NCBI RefSeq assembly: GCF_003667825.1
Contig: NZ_CP033043.1
Location: 3,536,001 to 3,600,000, forward strand
DNA length: 64,000 nt
DNA from: Metabacillus litoralis
GTDB lineage: Bacteria > Bacillota > Bacilli > Bacillales > Bacillaceae
Direction of reading: 5' to 3'
Under the pieces are notes generated by a model. The model did not search any database. It saw only the letters and a list, made by a program, of their open reading frames with translations, and was not told the origin of the DNA. The translations under genes and the position numbers were made by a program. Below are positions 9,109 to 17,456 of this stretch, piece after piece. Every line of letters starts with the position of its first letter. Positions within the stretch are counted from its first letter, which is position 1.

Positions 9109-9138
9109 AATAGAGAAACGACTAAACGTTTCTCTATT
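9109..9138. terminator. Bidirectional terminator between lrp-type gene and minJ
   Basis: AATAGAGAAACG and CGTTTCTCTATT form a perfect 12-bp stem with a six-base loop. The minus-strand copy runs into TTTTTATATT, the plus-strand copy into GATTCTTTTCC and then a T run. It serves two convergent genes, minJ most clearly. Confidence 0.88.
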
Positions 9139-9210
9139 GATTCTTTTCCTATTTTTTTTTTATAACTGCCCATTCAGAAGTTTCATTCCGGAGGATTTTG
9201 GAAAACTACA

Positions 9211-10383
9211 CTAAACAGCCTCATTCTCCCACTTCTTCTTCCCATCTTGCACAAACAGAATTCCAAGCTCATGATGCTCCCCATCATAAAGCGCTCTTTG
9301 AGCATATCGGATTTCTCCGTTAAAATTGATCACTTCAAGCTTACAAAATGCTCGGTTTTTCTGGAGAGCTTGATAAAACTCGTCCACTGTTTTCACAGCA
9401 TACCCATTAACCTTTGTGACCATTTCTCCGACTTGGAGGGTCATTTTTTCTGCTGGTGAATGTGGAAGGATACCTAGTATCATTAAGCCATGATCTCGTT
9501 TTGAGAAATAAAACGCTGCTGAGTCATCGTTCAGTCGTTGACGGATTGTGATGAATTCGCGTCCTACCATCGCAACAAACACAGCGATAAATGCTGCAGG
9601 TGCAAACCAAATACTTGCTACTGCCATGAGTAGAGTCAACACACCGAGCCAGATAACCCGTTCTCCTGTCACCTTCATACTTTCTTTTGGCAATGAGCCT
9701 TGAACACGCTGATGGAATCCAAGGAAAAATGGTATGAACAGTAGTAAAAACGGCTCTCCGTTAATTGATAGCACTGGCCACCAAGGTAGTGACGAGGTTA
9801 ACGAACCACCTGGAACAAGTAACAGCAATGGAAGCATCCACGTTCGTTTTGCCTGATGATTTCCGATTGGTAAACCTCTAGTACTTGTTTTTAAAAACGG
9901 AGACGTTTGGATATGTGCTGTGCGGAAAATAAGAATTCCCTCCGCTATGACTAATAAAGCAGCTAAAATGCTGAGTGAAGCAAAGCTTGTCTCAGATAAT
10001 CCTACAAAAAAAGATCCATCTGGAATAAAGGTTGCGGCTAGCAGTGTTAATCCCACTGTAAAAGCAGCTGACAGCCATCGCAGCTGAAATGTAAGACCAA
10101 TCACGGCTGTAATAATCGCCATGAGGACAACAGTTCCAAACTGCAGACTTAAGCCTAATCCAAAAGAAACAACCGAGACAATCAGTCCTAACACAATTCC
10201 TTTTGTATACGTAAACTTCATTTCATTATAAATATCGAACACACGAATATGAAAAGAATTTCTTTCTTGCTTAACACGAAGATAGCCATAGGCAAATGTG
10301 AAAAGGAAAAAAAGATAAAAGAGCGGATGGATAAAGAAGCGACCGGCTGCCCATAGCAACTCTAGTAACCAATCATCGATCAA
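9211..10383 (-). CDS. minJ: Cell division topological determinant MinJ
   Basis: MinJ is a polytopic membrane protein that links DivIVA at the poles and septum to MinD. This copy has several hydrophobic helices over about residues 10-290 and a C-terminal PDZ-like domain (DHGLMILGILPHSPAEKMTLQVG). I place the start at a TTG (10383), preceded by AAGGTGG at nine bases. That gives the same 15-residue lead to RFFIHPLFY as B. subtilis MinJ and about 390 residues, near the 397 of B. subtilis. The longer frame from ATG 10422 lacks a good ribosome site. The minJ-swrA-ctpB order is that of B. subtilis. Confidence 0.88.
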   Translation of the reverse strand: MIDDWLLELLWAAGRFFIHPLFYLFFLFTFAYGYLRVKQERNSFHIRVFDIYNEMKFTYTKGIVLGLIVSVVSFGLGLSLQFGTVVLMAIITAVIGLTFQLRWLSAAFTVGLTLLAATFIPDGSFFVGLSETSFASLSILAALLVIAEGILIFRTAHIQTSPFLKTSTRGLPIGNHQAKRTWMLPLLLLVPGGSLTSSLPWWPVLSINGEPFLLLFIPFFLGFHQRVQGSLPKESMKVTGERVIWLGVLTLLMAVASIWFAPAAFIAVFVAMVGREFITIRQRLNDDSAAFYFSKRDHGLMILGILPHSPAEKMTLQVGEMVTKVNGYAVKTVDEFYQALQKNRAFCKLEVINFNGEIRYAQRALYDGEHHELGILFVQDGKKKWENEAV

Positions 10384-10454
10384 AACAGAATCCCACCTTA
10401 CTGTTTCTATTAGGTTAATCATATTTTAACATCTCGGTGGAAAATTTAGTATGC

Positions 10455-10802
10455 TTATTTTAAGTTGTTCCAAATACACGTGTTAGAAAGTGAAAAATCA
10501 CTAAAGCACTCATCTTCCTCAATACCTAAAATAAGAACAATCGTTTTAATCGATTTTTTTATATCTGAAAGAGAAAGCGAAAGTCGTTTATGATTTTTTA
10601 AGAGATAAGCAAAAAATGCTTTCACACATTCTTGATCAATCTGCTGTATTTTTTTGATGCTTGTGTAGTTGGCAATATACATACTAAACAACCGAACAGG
10701 CTTACTAGGGCTAGTGTGAAACTTATGTTCAGAACTGCTTTCCATCAACTCAGTTAAAAACTCCTGATACACCTGCTCCTTTTGTAAACTGGAATTTCTC
10801 AT
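10455..10802 (-). CDS. swrA: Swarming motility regulator SwrA
   Basis: This 115-residue protein matches SwrA, the master activator of flagellar gene expression that acts with DegU at the fla/che promoter. Recognisable stretches are NYTSIKKI, FFAYLLKNHKRLSLSLSDIK and FSDFSLSNTCIW, which line up with B. subtilis SwrA, and the gene sits between minJ and ctpB as there. The start is the ATG at 10802 with AGGAGG six bases upstream. A frame to 10925 also exists but runs back into the ctpB terminator. Two runs of seven A occur in the coding strand (10554-10560 and 10649-10655). B. subtilis swrA phase-varies at such a run. Confidence 0.9.
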   Translation of the reverse strand: MRNSSLQKEQVYQEFLTELMESSSEHKFHTSPSKPVRLFSMYIANYTSIKKIQQIDQECVKAFFAYLLKNHKRLSLSLSDIKKSIKTIVLILGIEEDECFSDFSLSNTCIWNNLK

Positions 10803-10906
10803 GGTTAACCTCCTAAGTTTCACCGATATATTATATAGGTTCGAACATAGAGGCTTTTTTTCGTCCTTATTGGCAGAAAAGCTTGGCTTGTTGCCAGGCA
10901 CTAATA

Positions 10907-10940
10907 CAAAAATCAGGGCTAACATGGTGTTAGCCCTGAT
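10907..10940 (-). terminator. Terminator after ctpB
   Basis: ATCAGGGCTAAC and GTTAGCCCTGAT form a perfect 12-bp stem with a five-base loop, and the minus-strand product runs into TTTTTG. It separates ctpB from swrA, so swrA needs its own promoter in the ~105 bases that follow. Confidence 0.92.
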
Positions 10941-10951
10941 TAATTAAACGT

Positions 10952-12412
10952 TTATTTAAACAACGATTTAATCGCCATTTTTAACTGAACATCGTTGTCT
11001 TCTTTTCCTCGCAGCTCTACTACCTTTTGATTTAGAGTGTCTGCTGTTTGCAAGTCAATTTTCCCGCTGATCGGGAGCTCATTTGTTTGCTGGAAAGCTT
11101 TTACGGCATTTTCTGTCGCTTTACTAAAGTAGCCGTCCTCTCTTCCAGGTTCAAAGCCTAAACCTTTTAACGCAAGCTGTGCGGTTTTAATTTGGTCATT
11201 ATTCATATCAAACGTTAACGCCTCTTCGATTTGTAAAGGACTCGCTTGATATAGTGCCGGCTGTTCAACCTTAATCGTTGGCTCCACACCCTTTTTGTGA
11301 ATCCAATTGCCTTCAGGTGTTAACCATTTGTAGAGAGTTAACTTGATATTGCTGCCATCTCCCATTGGAACAGCCTGTTGAACCGTTCCTTTACCGAACG
11401 AGGTCACACCAACAATATCATATCCTGATGCTTCTTTTAACGCACCTGCTAAGATTTCAGAAGCAGAAGCACTTCCTTTATCAATTAACACAGAAACAGG
11501 ATAATCTTTTTTCTCAGAAAGTGTAGAGAAATAACGCTTTTTATCTCCATTGCGTTCTTGAATTTGGATATAAGGTTGATCCTTCGTTACAAACTCTTTC
11601 AATATTTCTTCAACACTTTGTAAGTAGCCTCCAGGATTTCCACGAACATCTAACACAAGTCCTTCAATATTGTCCTTCTCTAGCTTTGTTAGTGTTTCTT
11701 TAAAATCTTTTGCTGTGTTTTCAGAGAAAGAAGTAATTTGAATGTAACCAACCTTTTTCCCTTGATAATCCTTTGTTGAACCGAAGACTGTTTCTAACGG
11801 AATTTCATCACGAACAACATCAAATGTTAATTTTTCTCTTGTGTTCGGACGAACAACCTCAATCGCGACTTTTGTTCCTTTTTTTCCACGAATTTTTAAC
11901 ACCGTTTCGTGTAAATCAAGGCCTTCAACATTTTCTCCATCAATGCTCACGATTTGATCGTTTGGCTGAAGACCTGCTTTTTCAGCAGGAGAGCCTTTAA
12001 ATGGAGAAACAATCGTTACTCTACCTTCTTGCATACCAACCTCAGCACCAATTCCCTCAAAGGAGGAATCAAGTGATTGTGAAAACTGTGCTGCTGTTTC
12101 TTTGTCCATATATACAGAGTATGGATCTTCAAGCGTTGAAAGCATACCCTGAATCGCGCCTTCTAATAGCTCTTCTTCATCAACATCCTCAACATATTTT
12201 GTTGAGATTAACTCAAGAGCTTGCTTAAACTTATCAAACCCTTCAATTTCAGATGCTTGTTCTTCTTCAGATTGAAACACATTCCCAAAGGTTGGGATGG
12301 CTTCAGCTTCCTTGGGTGCTGGATCTTCTGTAAGCTCTAATCCTACAAACATTCCACCTGCGCCAACGAGTACGCCAAGTGCTAGTAAAAATGCTGTGAT
12401 TTTCTGATTCAT
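10952..12412 (-). CDS. ctpB: Carboxyl-terminal processing serine protease CtpB
   Basis: This 486-residue S41 protease has an N-terminal signal-anchor helix (residues 4-25), a PDZ domain at about 95-180, and a protease core with the nucleophile motif DKGSASASEILAGAL and the general-base Lys in SFGKGTVQQA. A C-terminal peptidoglycan-binding domain covers about 400-470. In B. subtilis, CtpB is secreted into the space around the forespore and cleaves SpoIVFA, which triggers SigK activation. Length and architecture agree with that protein (480 residues). The ATG follows GGAGGTAAAGG. It is the fourth gene of an ftsE-ftsX-hydrolase-ctpB series on this strand. Confidence 0.93.
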   Translation of the reverse strand: MNQKITAFLLALGVLVGAGGMFVGLELTEDPAPKEAEAIPTFGNVFQSEEEQASEIEGFDKFKQALELISTKYVEDVDEEELLEGAIQGMLSTLEDPYSVYMDKETAAQFSQSLDSSFEGIGAEVGMQEGRVTIVSPFKGSPAEKAGLQPNDQIVSIDGENVEGLDLHETVLKIRGKKGTKVAIEVVRPNTREKLTFDVVRDEIPLETVFGSTKDYQGKKVGYIQITSFSENTAKDFKETLTKLEKDNIEGLVLDVRGNPGGYLQSVEEILKEFVTKDQPYIQIQERNGDKKRYFSTLSEKKDYPVSVLIDKGSASASEILAGALKEASGYDIVGVTSFGKGTVQQAVPMGDGSNIKLTLYKWLTPEGNWIHKKGVEPTIKVEQPALYQASPLQIEEALTFDMNNDQIKTAQLALKGLGFEPGREDGYFSKATENAVKAFQQTNELPISGKIDLQTADTLNQKVVELRGKEDNDVQLKMAIKSLFK

Positions 12413-12560
12413 CCTTTACCTCCTCATGCCAATATAGCCAGGTTTATGTAAATCCTTTTGTAAGTAGACTTTTCCTATTATATGTAAAGCTTGGTCATAT
12501 CATGTAAATAAAAAAACGAAAGTTAGACAACAGGTACAATAGATAAACGAGGTTAAAACG

Positions 12561-12594
12561 AAAAGCCCCTAAAACATACGATGTTTTAGAGGCT
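12561..12594 (-). terminator. Terminator after the M23 hydrolase gene
   Basis: On the minus strand AGCCTCTAAAACAT pairs with ATGTTTTAGGGGCT around a three-base loop and leads into TTTTCG. It lies 17 bases beyond the stop of the hydrolase gene. Confidence 0.88.
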
Positions 12595-12610
12595 TTCTTT
12601 GTGGGTAATG

Positions 12611-13900
12611 TTATGGTAAATAGTCCAATGGATTGACAGAGCTTGAAGATCCGTTCCATGGCCCTTTATGAATTTCAAAGTGTAAATGCTGTCCTGTTGA
12701 ACGACCTGTATTTCCCATGATGCCAATTTGCTGACCTTTTGAAACAGATTGTCCTGATTTCACATAGAATTGTTCCATATGAGCATAGACAGTTGTGTAC
12801 ACTTGTCCATTAATTTTATGAGAAATGTACACGACATTTCCGTAACTGCTAGAATAGTTGGCACGAATTACTGTACCTCCTGCTGCAGCGACAATCGGAA
12901 CATCTGCACTGTTGGCAATATCAATACCAGAGTGCAACTTCTTACCACCTGTTACAGGGTGAATACGGTAGCCATATCCTGATGTGAAGGAACCAGATGC
13001 AGGCCACATAAAGCTTCCACTTGTTACAGCTGGTGTTTGTGAAGATGAATTATTACTTGAGCCAGAAGAACCTGAGCTAGATTTATTAGCTGCTGCTGCC
13101 TCTGCTTTTCGTTTAGCTTCCGCGGCTGCTGCTTCACGCTGACGCTTTTCTTCAGCTTCAATTGCTGTCTTTTGCTCTTCTAAAAATGCTGCTTCATCTT
13201 CTAATTCATGCATTTCATGAATGGCTTCATCATGCTGAACTTGAACTTGAGCCATTAACTCTTCTTTTTTCTTCTTTTGACCAGCTAATTGCTGTTTAAG
13301 AGTTTCTAATTCTGTTAAAGCATTTTCAAGTTCTACTAGTTTTTTATTTAGATCTGCCTCTGCTTGCTCTAGCGTTTGCTTGTCTGCTTCATGAGCTTTA
13401 ATAATTTCGCGATCTGCTTCTACAATTGTTGTGACCGCATTAACACGACCAACAAAATCTCCAAAGCTTTGAGCACCTAGGAGCACATCTAAATAACTAA
13501 TCATACCGCCAGATTCTTGTAGCGTGCGAGCACGATCTTCTAAAAGCTTATTACGTTCAGCAATACGAGCTTTTACTTCTTCAATCTCTACTTTTAGTTC
13601 TTCAATTTGCTTTCTAGACTCTTCAATACTAGCCTCTTGTTCACGAATTTTCCCGTTCGTTTCAGCAAATTGCGTGTCAATTTTTTTAATTTCTTCATCT
13701 AATTTCGCTTCTTGATCTTTAAGCTCTGAGATTTCACTTTCCTTTTGATCAAGATCAGATGATACGTCTGATTGTTTTTGCTCTATTTCCTGCTTCTTTT
13801 CCTGTAACGTTTGAGCGAAGCCAAGGTGGTGATTAGGTAGTAATAATGTGCTTGTCCCTAAAACAGCAGCCAAGCTAAACGTCATTAGTTTTCGATTCAT
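12611..13900 (-). CDS. Coiled-coil M23 peptidoglycan endopeptidase (EnvC/PcsB-like)
   Basis: This 429-residue secreted protein has a signal peptide (residues 1-29, ending GFAQ), a long charged coiled coil to about residue 255 with heptads such as IEELKVEIEEVKARI, a low-complexity Ala/Lys and Ser/Gly linker, and a C-terminal LytM/M23 domain. The zinc motifs HSGIDIA (HxxxD) and HLHFEIH (HxH) are both present, so it should be catalytically competent. Coiled-coil hydrolases of this form are activated by FtsEX in other bacteria (CwlO, PcsB, EnvC). Here it is encoded directly after ftsX on the same strand, so partnership is a strong inference. It is not CwlO by domain type, which ends in NlpC/P60. 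Confidence 0.88.
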   Translation of the reverse strand: MNRKLMTFSLAAVLGTSTLLLPNHHLGFAQTLQEKKQEIEQKQSDVSSDLDQKESEISELKDQEAKLDEEIKKIDTQFAETNGKIREQEASIEESRKQIEELKVEIEEVKARIAERNKLLEDRARTLQESGGMISYLDVLLGAQSFGDFVGRVNAVTTIVEADREIIKAHEADKQTLEQAEADLNKKLVELENALTELETLKQQLAGQKKKKEELMAQVQVQHDEAIHEMHELEDEAAFLEEQKTAIEAEEKRQREAAAAEAKRKAEAAAANKSSSGSSGSSNNSSSQTPAVTSGSFMWPASGSFTSGYGYRIHPVTGGKKLHSGIDIANSADVPIVAAAGGTVIRANYSSSYGNVVYISHKINGQVYTTVYAHMEQFYVKSGQSVSKGQQIGIMGNTGRSTGQHLHFEIHKGPWNGSSSSVNPLDYLP

Positions 13901-13950
13901 CTTGTTTCCTCCCCAACGTTATGTAATACGAAATGCGAAAGGTACTCAGC

Positions 13951-14050
13951 ATTCGGCGACAAGCATAAGGCGAGTAGGAATAGAAGGTGTTCTTTGCCTT
14001 CAATTCCTACTTGACTTATGACCTCGAGCCGATGGCGCCTGGAGCTAGAC
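13951..14050. repeat. Extragenic long-hairpin repeat of Bacillus type
   Basis: Between the M23 gene and ftsX the sequence CGACAAGCATAAGGCGAG, a GTAGGAATAGAAGG arm, its near-complement CCTTCAATTCCTACTTGA, then CTTATGACCTCGAGCC and GGCGCCTGGAGCTAGAC, forms a long imperfect inverted repeat. I recognise GGCGCCTGGAGCTAGAC as a sequence scattered between genes in Bacillus genomes. A truncated relative lies at 16951-16976. No gene fits in 13901-14108. Confidence 0.65.
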
Positions 14051-14108
14051 AATAATCCAACTTTTACAGCCACAAAACTAGTAAACTAGCAATAAAAATA
14101 TTGCTAGT

Positions 14109-14999
14109 TTACACTTTTAAGAACTTACGAACAGACATTAAACTTCCCCAAATTCCAATTAACGCACCGATGAACAATAAAAGAGCTGATATTTGGAAAA
14201 GGAATGGACTTGACGGTAATAACTCAACAAATGATCCTTGAAGCTTCGGAATCGCCCATGTGTACAGAGATTTATAAACAACGCCAATTAAAATAATCGG
14301 AACCACTGCACCAAATACACCTAAGAATAAACCTTCAAGGAAAAACGGCCAACGAATAAATCCGTTTGTTGCCCCTACAAGTCTCATAATCTCAATTTCA
14401 TGTCGACGAGCAACGATCGTAATTTTAATGGTATTAGAAATTAAGAACATCGCCGTAAAGATTAAACCGATGATTAAGCCGATCCCAATATTACGAGAAA
14501 TCGAAATCACATCAAATAATTTTTCAACCTGGTCTTGACCGTATCTTACCTTAGAGGCATTAGCCAATTTCGTAATCTTCTCAGCTAAAGCACTCGTATC
14601 ATTTGGATCCTTTGCTTTTACAATAAACACGTCATTTAACGGGTTATTTTGTTCAAAAAGTTGGAATGACTTTCCTTCTTCTCCTAAGCTTTCAACGAGA
14701 TTTTCTAACTCTTTTTCCTTAGGAGAGAATACAACGGTATCAACTTGTTCTATTTTTTCGATCTCACTCTTAAGAGCATTTTGCGCTGCTTCATCTGCTG
14801 TTACATCGATCAATACACGAATCTCAACATCTTTTTCAAGATTCGATGCCACATGGTTAAGATTCATCATGATGACTAGGAATGTTCCGACTAAGATCAG
14901 CGTCACAGTCACCGCACTGATCGATGCAAATGTCATCCATGTATTTCTTGCTAAACTCTTTAAGCTTTCACGAATATGACGGCCAAGAGAATTAGTCAT
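14109..14999 (-). CDS. ftsX: Cell division / elongation ABC transporter permease FtsX
   Basis: FtsX is the four-helix membrane partner of FtsE and transmits ATP hydrolysis to peptidoglycan hydrolases outside the cell. The protein opens with LGRHIRESLKSLARNTWMTF, has a first helix at about 25-48, a large extracellular loop (about 50-170), and three C-terminal helices. The start at ATG 14999 gives the B. subtilis-like N-terminus, follows GAGGGGAG at ten bases, and overlaps the end of ftsE by eight bases, so translation is coupled. A longer frame to 15062 would lie inside ftsE and is not favoured. About 296 residues. Confidence 0.93.
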   Translation of the reverse strand: MTNSLGRHIRESLKSLARNTWMTFASISAVTVTLILVGTFLVIMMNLNHVASNLEKDVEIRVLIDVTADEAAQNALKSEIEKIEQVDTVVFSPKEKELENLVESLGEEGKSFQLFEQNNPLNDVFIVKAKDPNDTSALAEKITKLANASKVRYGQDQVEKLFDVISISRNIGIGLIIGLIFTAMFLISNTIKITIVARRHEIEIMRLVGATNGFIRWPFFLEGLFLGVFGAVVPIILIGVVYKSLYTWAIPKLQGSFVELLPSSPFLFQISALLLFIGALIGIWGSLMSVRKFLKV

Positions 15000-15678
15000 A
15001 AATACCATACTCCCCTCTTGCTTCGTCACGCACAATCCTACCATCCTCGATTGCGATGACACGCTTTTTTAACGTGTTCACGATCTCTTTGTTATGTGTA
15101 GCCATCACAATCGTTGTTCCACGATCATTGATTTCTTCAAACAAATGCATGATTTCCCATGATGTATCAGGGTCAAGGTTACCCGTTGGCTCATCGGCAA
15201 TCATAACAGCCGGGTTGTTCACAATGGAACGCGCAATCGACACACGTTGCTGCTCCCCACCTGATAATTCATTTGGGAAAAATCTCGCTTTGTGTTTCAA
15301 TTGAACTAAATCTAGTACATCTAGTACTCTCTTTTTAATATTTTTAGGGTTTTCACCAATAACTTCTAAGGCAAATGCTACATTTTCAAAGACTGTTAGC
15401 TTCGGCAAAAGTTTAAAGTCCTGGAAAACGACGCCGATATTACGTCTTAATAAAGGGACCTTGTTTTCCTTAAGCTTAGATAAATCCATTCCGTTAATAA
15501 TGATTTTTCCGCTTGAAGGCTTTTCCTCACGGTACATCATTTTGATAAACGTTGATTTACCTGCACCACTTGGTCCAACAACATACACAAACTCACCTTG
15601 GTTGATCATTATATCGATACCGTTGACGGCTAACACACCGTTTGGATACGTTTTATACACTTCGGACATTTCTATCAT
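14992..15678 (-). CDS. ftsE: Cell division ABC transporter ATP-binding protein FtsE
   Basis: This 228-residue cytoplasmic ATPase has Walker A GPSGAGKST (residues 35-43), signature LSGGEQQR, Walker B MIADEPTG, and an H-loop in MATHNKE. It opens with MIEMSEVYKTYPNGV, as FtsE proteins do. It forms the FtsEX complex with the overlapping ftsX. In Bacillus this complex controls the elongation hydrolase CwlO and entry into sporulation. The ~250 bases upstream (15679-15930) hold no gene. A TTGACG followed 16 bases later by TAAATT is a possible weak SigA promoter. Confidence 0.95.
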   Translation of the reverse strand: MIEMSEVYKTYPNGVLAVNGIDIMINQGEFVYVVGPSGAGKSTFIKMMYREEKPSSGKIIINGMDLSKLKENKVPLLRRNIGVVFQDFKLLPKLTVFENVAFALEVIGENPKNIKKRVLDVLDLVQLKHKARFFPNELSGGEQQRVSIARSIVNNPAVMIADEPTGNLDPDTSWEIMHLFEEINDRGTTIVMATHNKEIVNTLKKRVIAIEDGRIVRDEARGEYGIYD

Positions 15679-15909
15679 AATAAACCACCTAAAGTTGTTT
15701 TTTTGAGTCTATGTCACTTTTTGTCGTTAATTGTCGATAAAGTAGACATAGTGATTCCTTGTCTCTAAAACTACAAAATTTATTATAACATCAATTTTCG
15801 TCAAGAATAGACTAAATTATATTACATTTTCATTTCATGTCTGTTAATAGGTGTCGAAACGTTGTAATATAGATAGTTTTTTGGGGCAGGTTGGAATAAA
15901 GTAACAAGA

Positions 15910-15939
15910 AAAAAACACTGAAAAATATCTTCAGTGTTT
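15910..15939 (-). terminator. Terminator overlapping the 3' end of the HD-GYP gene
   Basis: On the minus strand AAACACTGAA pairs with TTCAGTGTTT around a seven-base loop and runs into TTTTTC. The first arm includes the last codons and the TGA of the HD-GYP gene. Confidence 0.85.
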
Positions 15940-16866
15940 CTTTTTAGTGAGACTATGTTTATTTTTTTCAACTACTTTAATAAAGGCATCAGCAATTGCT
16001 GGATCAAATTGTGTTCCTTTACTTTTCTGTATTTCAGCTAGTGCTGCTTCAATATTTTTCTTCCCTCTGTACACTCTGCTCGTTGTCATCGCATCAAAAG
16101 CGTCAGCAACTGCAGCAATCCGTGCAAGGTACGGAATTTCATCACCTTTTAAGCCATTAGGGTAACCCTTGCCGTCATATCTTTCATGATGATGTAAAAT
16201 GATATCCAGTATGCCTGTATTTTTATAATTTGATAAATTTTTAAGTGTGTTGTAGCCAACGTTTGGATGAGCTTTTATTGCTGTAAGCTCATCATCTGAG
16301 AGCTTTTCTTTTTTATTTAAGATAGCTTCTGGGATTGAAATTTTCCCGATATCATGCAGTAATCCACCGAGATAAACACTTTTCACTTTTTGTTTGGATA
16401 AACCTAATTCTTCTGCGATGATTTTCGCATAATTTGCTACATTTTCTGAATGCATCGCAGTATATGGGTCACGAGAGTCCAGCAATCTTGAAAAGGACGC
16501 TGCTAACTCAACATTTATCTGCTGTTGGCGAATGTAGTTTGATACTAGAACCGAAATCGCTGCGCCGACAATAAAATAATAGACCCACACTAAAAAATAA
16601 GAGTCAATATAAGGGATACTATCAGGCGCTAAAAGATACCTTGCTAACGTGACAAGTCCACTTTGCATAAGTAAAACAATCAGATTTTTATAAATTAAGC
16701 CGAGGAGAATCATCACTAGCATTAACAGTACAACAACAAATCTACCGTAAGGGGCTTTATCGGCTGCGAAAAGGATAAAGGCGCTAATGATATAAAGAAC
16801 CCATCTAAATTTAGACAGCGTTACCAACAAAGGATTGATAATGGTTGTATCATGGTATATATTCAT
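15931..16866 (-). CDS. Membrane HD-GYP domain protein (probable cyclic-di-GMP phosphodiesterase)
   Basis: This 311-residue protein has about four membrane helices in residues 15-120 and a C-terminal HD-GYP domain. The metal-binding signature is intact: the HD pair in LLHDIGK, the HHHERYDGKGYPNGL motif, and DAFDAMT. HD-GYP enzymes degrade cyclic dinucleotides, chiefly c-di-GMP, so a role in motility or lifestyle control is plausible. No separate sensor domain is visible, so the membrane part may do the sensing. It lies between ftsE and cccB, where B. subtilis as I recall it has no such gene, so it appears to be an insertion in a conserved order. Confidence 0.85.
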   Translation of the reverse strand: MNIYHDTTIINPLLVTLSKFRWVLYIISAFILFAADKAPYGRFVVVLLMLVMILLGLIYKNLIVLLMQSGLVTLARYLLAPDSIPYIDSYFLVWVYYFIVGAAISVLVSNYIRQQQINVELAASFSRLLDSRDPYTAMHSENVANYAKIIAEELGLSKQKVKSVYLGGLLHDIGKISIPEAILNKKEKLSDDELTAIKAHPNVGYNTLKNLSNYKNTGILDIILHHHERYDGKGYPNGLKGDEIPYLARIAAVADAFDAMTTSRVYRGKKNIEAALAEIQKSKGTQFDPAIADAFIKVVEKNKHSLTKKKH

Positions 16867-16950
16867 TCTTGTCTCCTTGGTGAAAATTTCTTAAAATTTA
16901 GTATACTACAAAATATGACAAAATCACCAAAAATGTATGCTACCTACTAA

Positions 16951-16976
16951 GAAAAGCGCAAGCGCCTTGCTAGACA
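16951..16976. repeat. Truncated copy of a Bacillus extragenic repeat
   Basis: GAAAAGCGCAAGCGCCTTG followed by CTAGACAC between the HD-GYP gene and cccB resembles the ends of the hairpin repeat at 13951-14050. Only the terminal part is present. Confidence 0.45.
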
Positions 16977-17015
16977 CTAAAACTACGTACAAAATTTTAT
17001 ACTTTCTTACCTACT

Positions 17016-17046
17016 AAAAAAAGGATAACCATTTAGGCTATCCCTT
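17016..17046 (-). terminator. Terminator after cccB
   Basis: On the minus strand AAGGGATAGCC pairs with GGTTATCCTT around TAAAT, followed by a run of T. It starts five bases after the cccB stop. Confidence 0.85.
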
Positions 17047-17050
17047 ACAC

Positions 17051-17389
17051 TTATTTCTTTTCAGCTAACCAAGCTGCCACAACTTCAGCATCTGCTTCAT
17101 TTAAAATTCCCTTTGGCATGCTTCCTTGACCATTAATGATGATGCTCGCAATTTCATCTTGGCTATATTTCGAGCCAACCTCCGTTAAATTCGGACCTGC
17201 TCCACCTTCAAGTTCACGACCATGACAGCCGATACAGCTTTTTTGAAAAATTTCTTCTGCATCTCCGCTCGCTGTTTCTGTTGTCCCCTCAGTTGTATCC
17301 GCCGCTTCATCAGCAGGCGCTTCTTCTCCACCACATGCTGATAAAACAAACACAGACCCTAATAATAAGGCGAATAATTTCGTTTTCAA
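17051..17389 (-). CDS. cccB: Membrane-anchored cytochrome c-551 (CccB)
   Basis: This is a small lipoprotein c-type cytochrome of about 112 residues. I choose the TTG at 17389, which has AAGGAGG seven bases upstream and gives the signal MKTKLFALLLGSVFVLSAC, ending in a lipobox. An acidic linker rich in Glu, Ala and Thr follows, then a haem domain with CIGCH and a distal Met in GQGSMPKG. It carries electrons on the outside of the membrane in aerobic respiration. Length equals B. subtilis CccB. The longer frame to 17416 would bury the ribosome site. Confidence 0.92.
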   Translation of the reverse strand: MKTKLFALLLGSVFVLSACGGEEAPADEAADTTEGTTETASGDAEEIFQKSCIGCHGRELEGGAGPNLTEVGSKYSQDEIASIIINGQGSMPKGILNEADAEVVAAWLAEKK

Positions 17390-17456
17390 AGGTATTCCTC
17401 CTTGCATCGAATTCAATTATGTAAAAAGAGTCAATTCAAGGATTATTATAACCTAA

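Noticed and set aside
10803..10925. N-terminal extension of SwrA
   Set aside because: It would run back into the ctpB terminator, while a strong ribosome site sits before the ATG at 10802.
15000..15062. Longer FtsX start
   Set aside because: The extra residues lie inside ftsE and are absent from known FtsX proteins.
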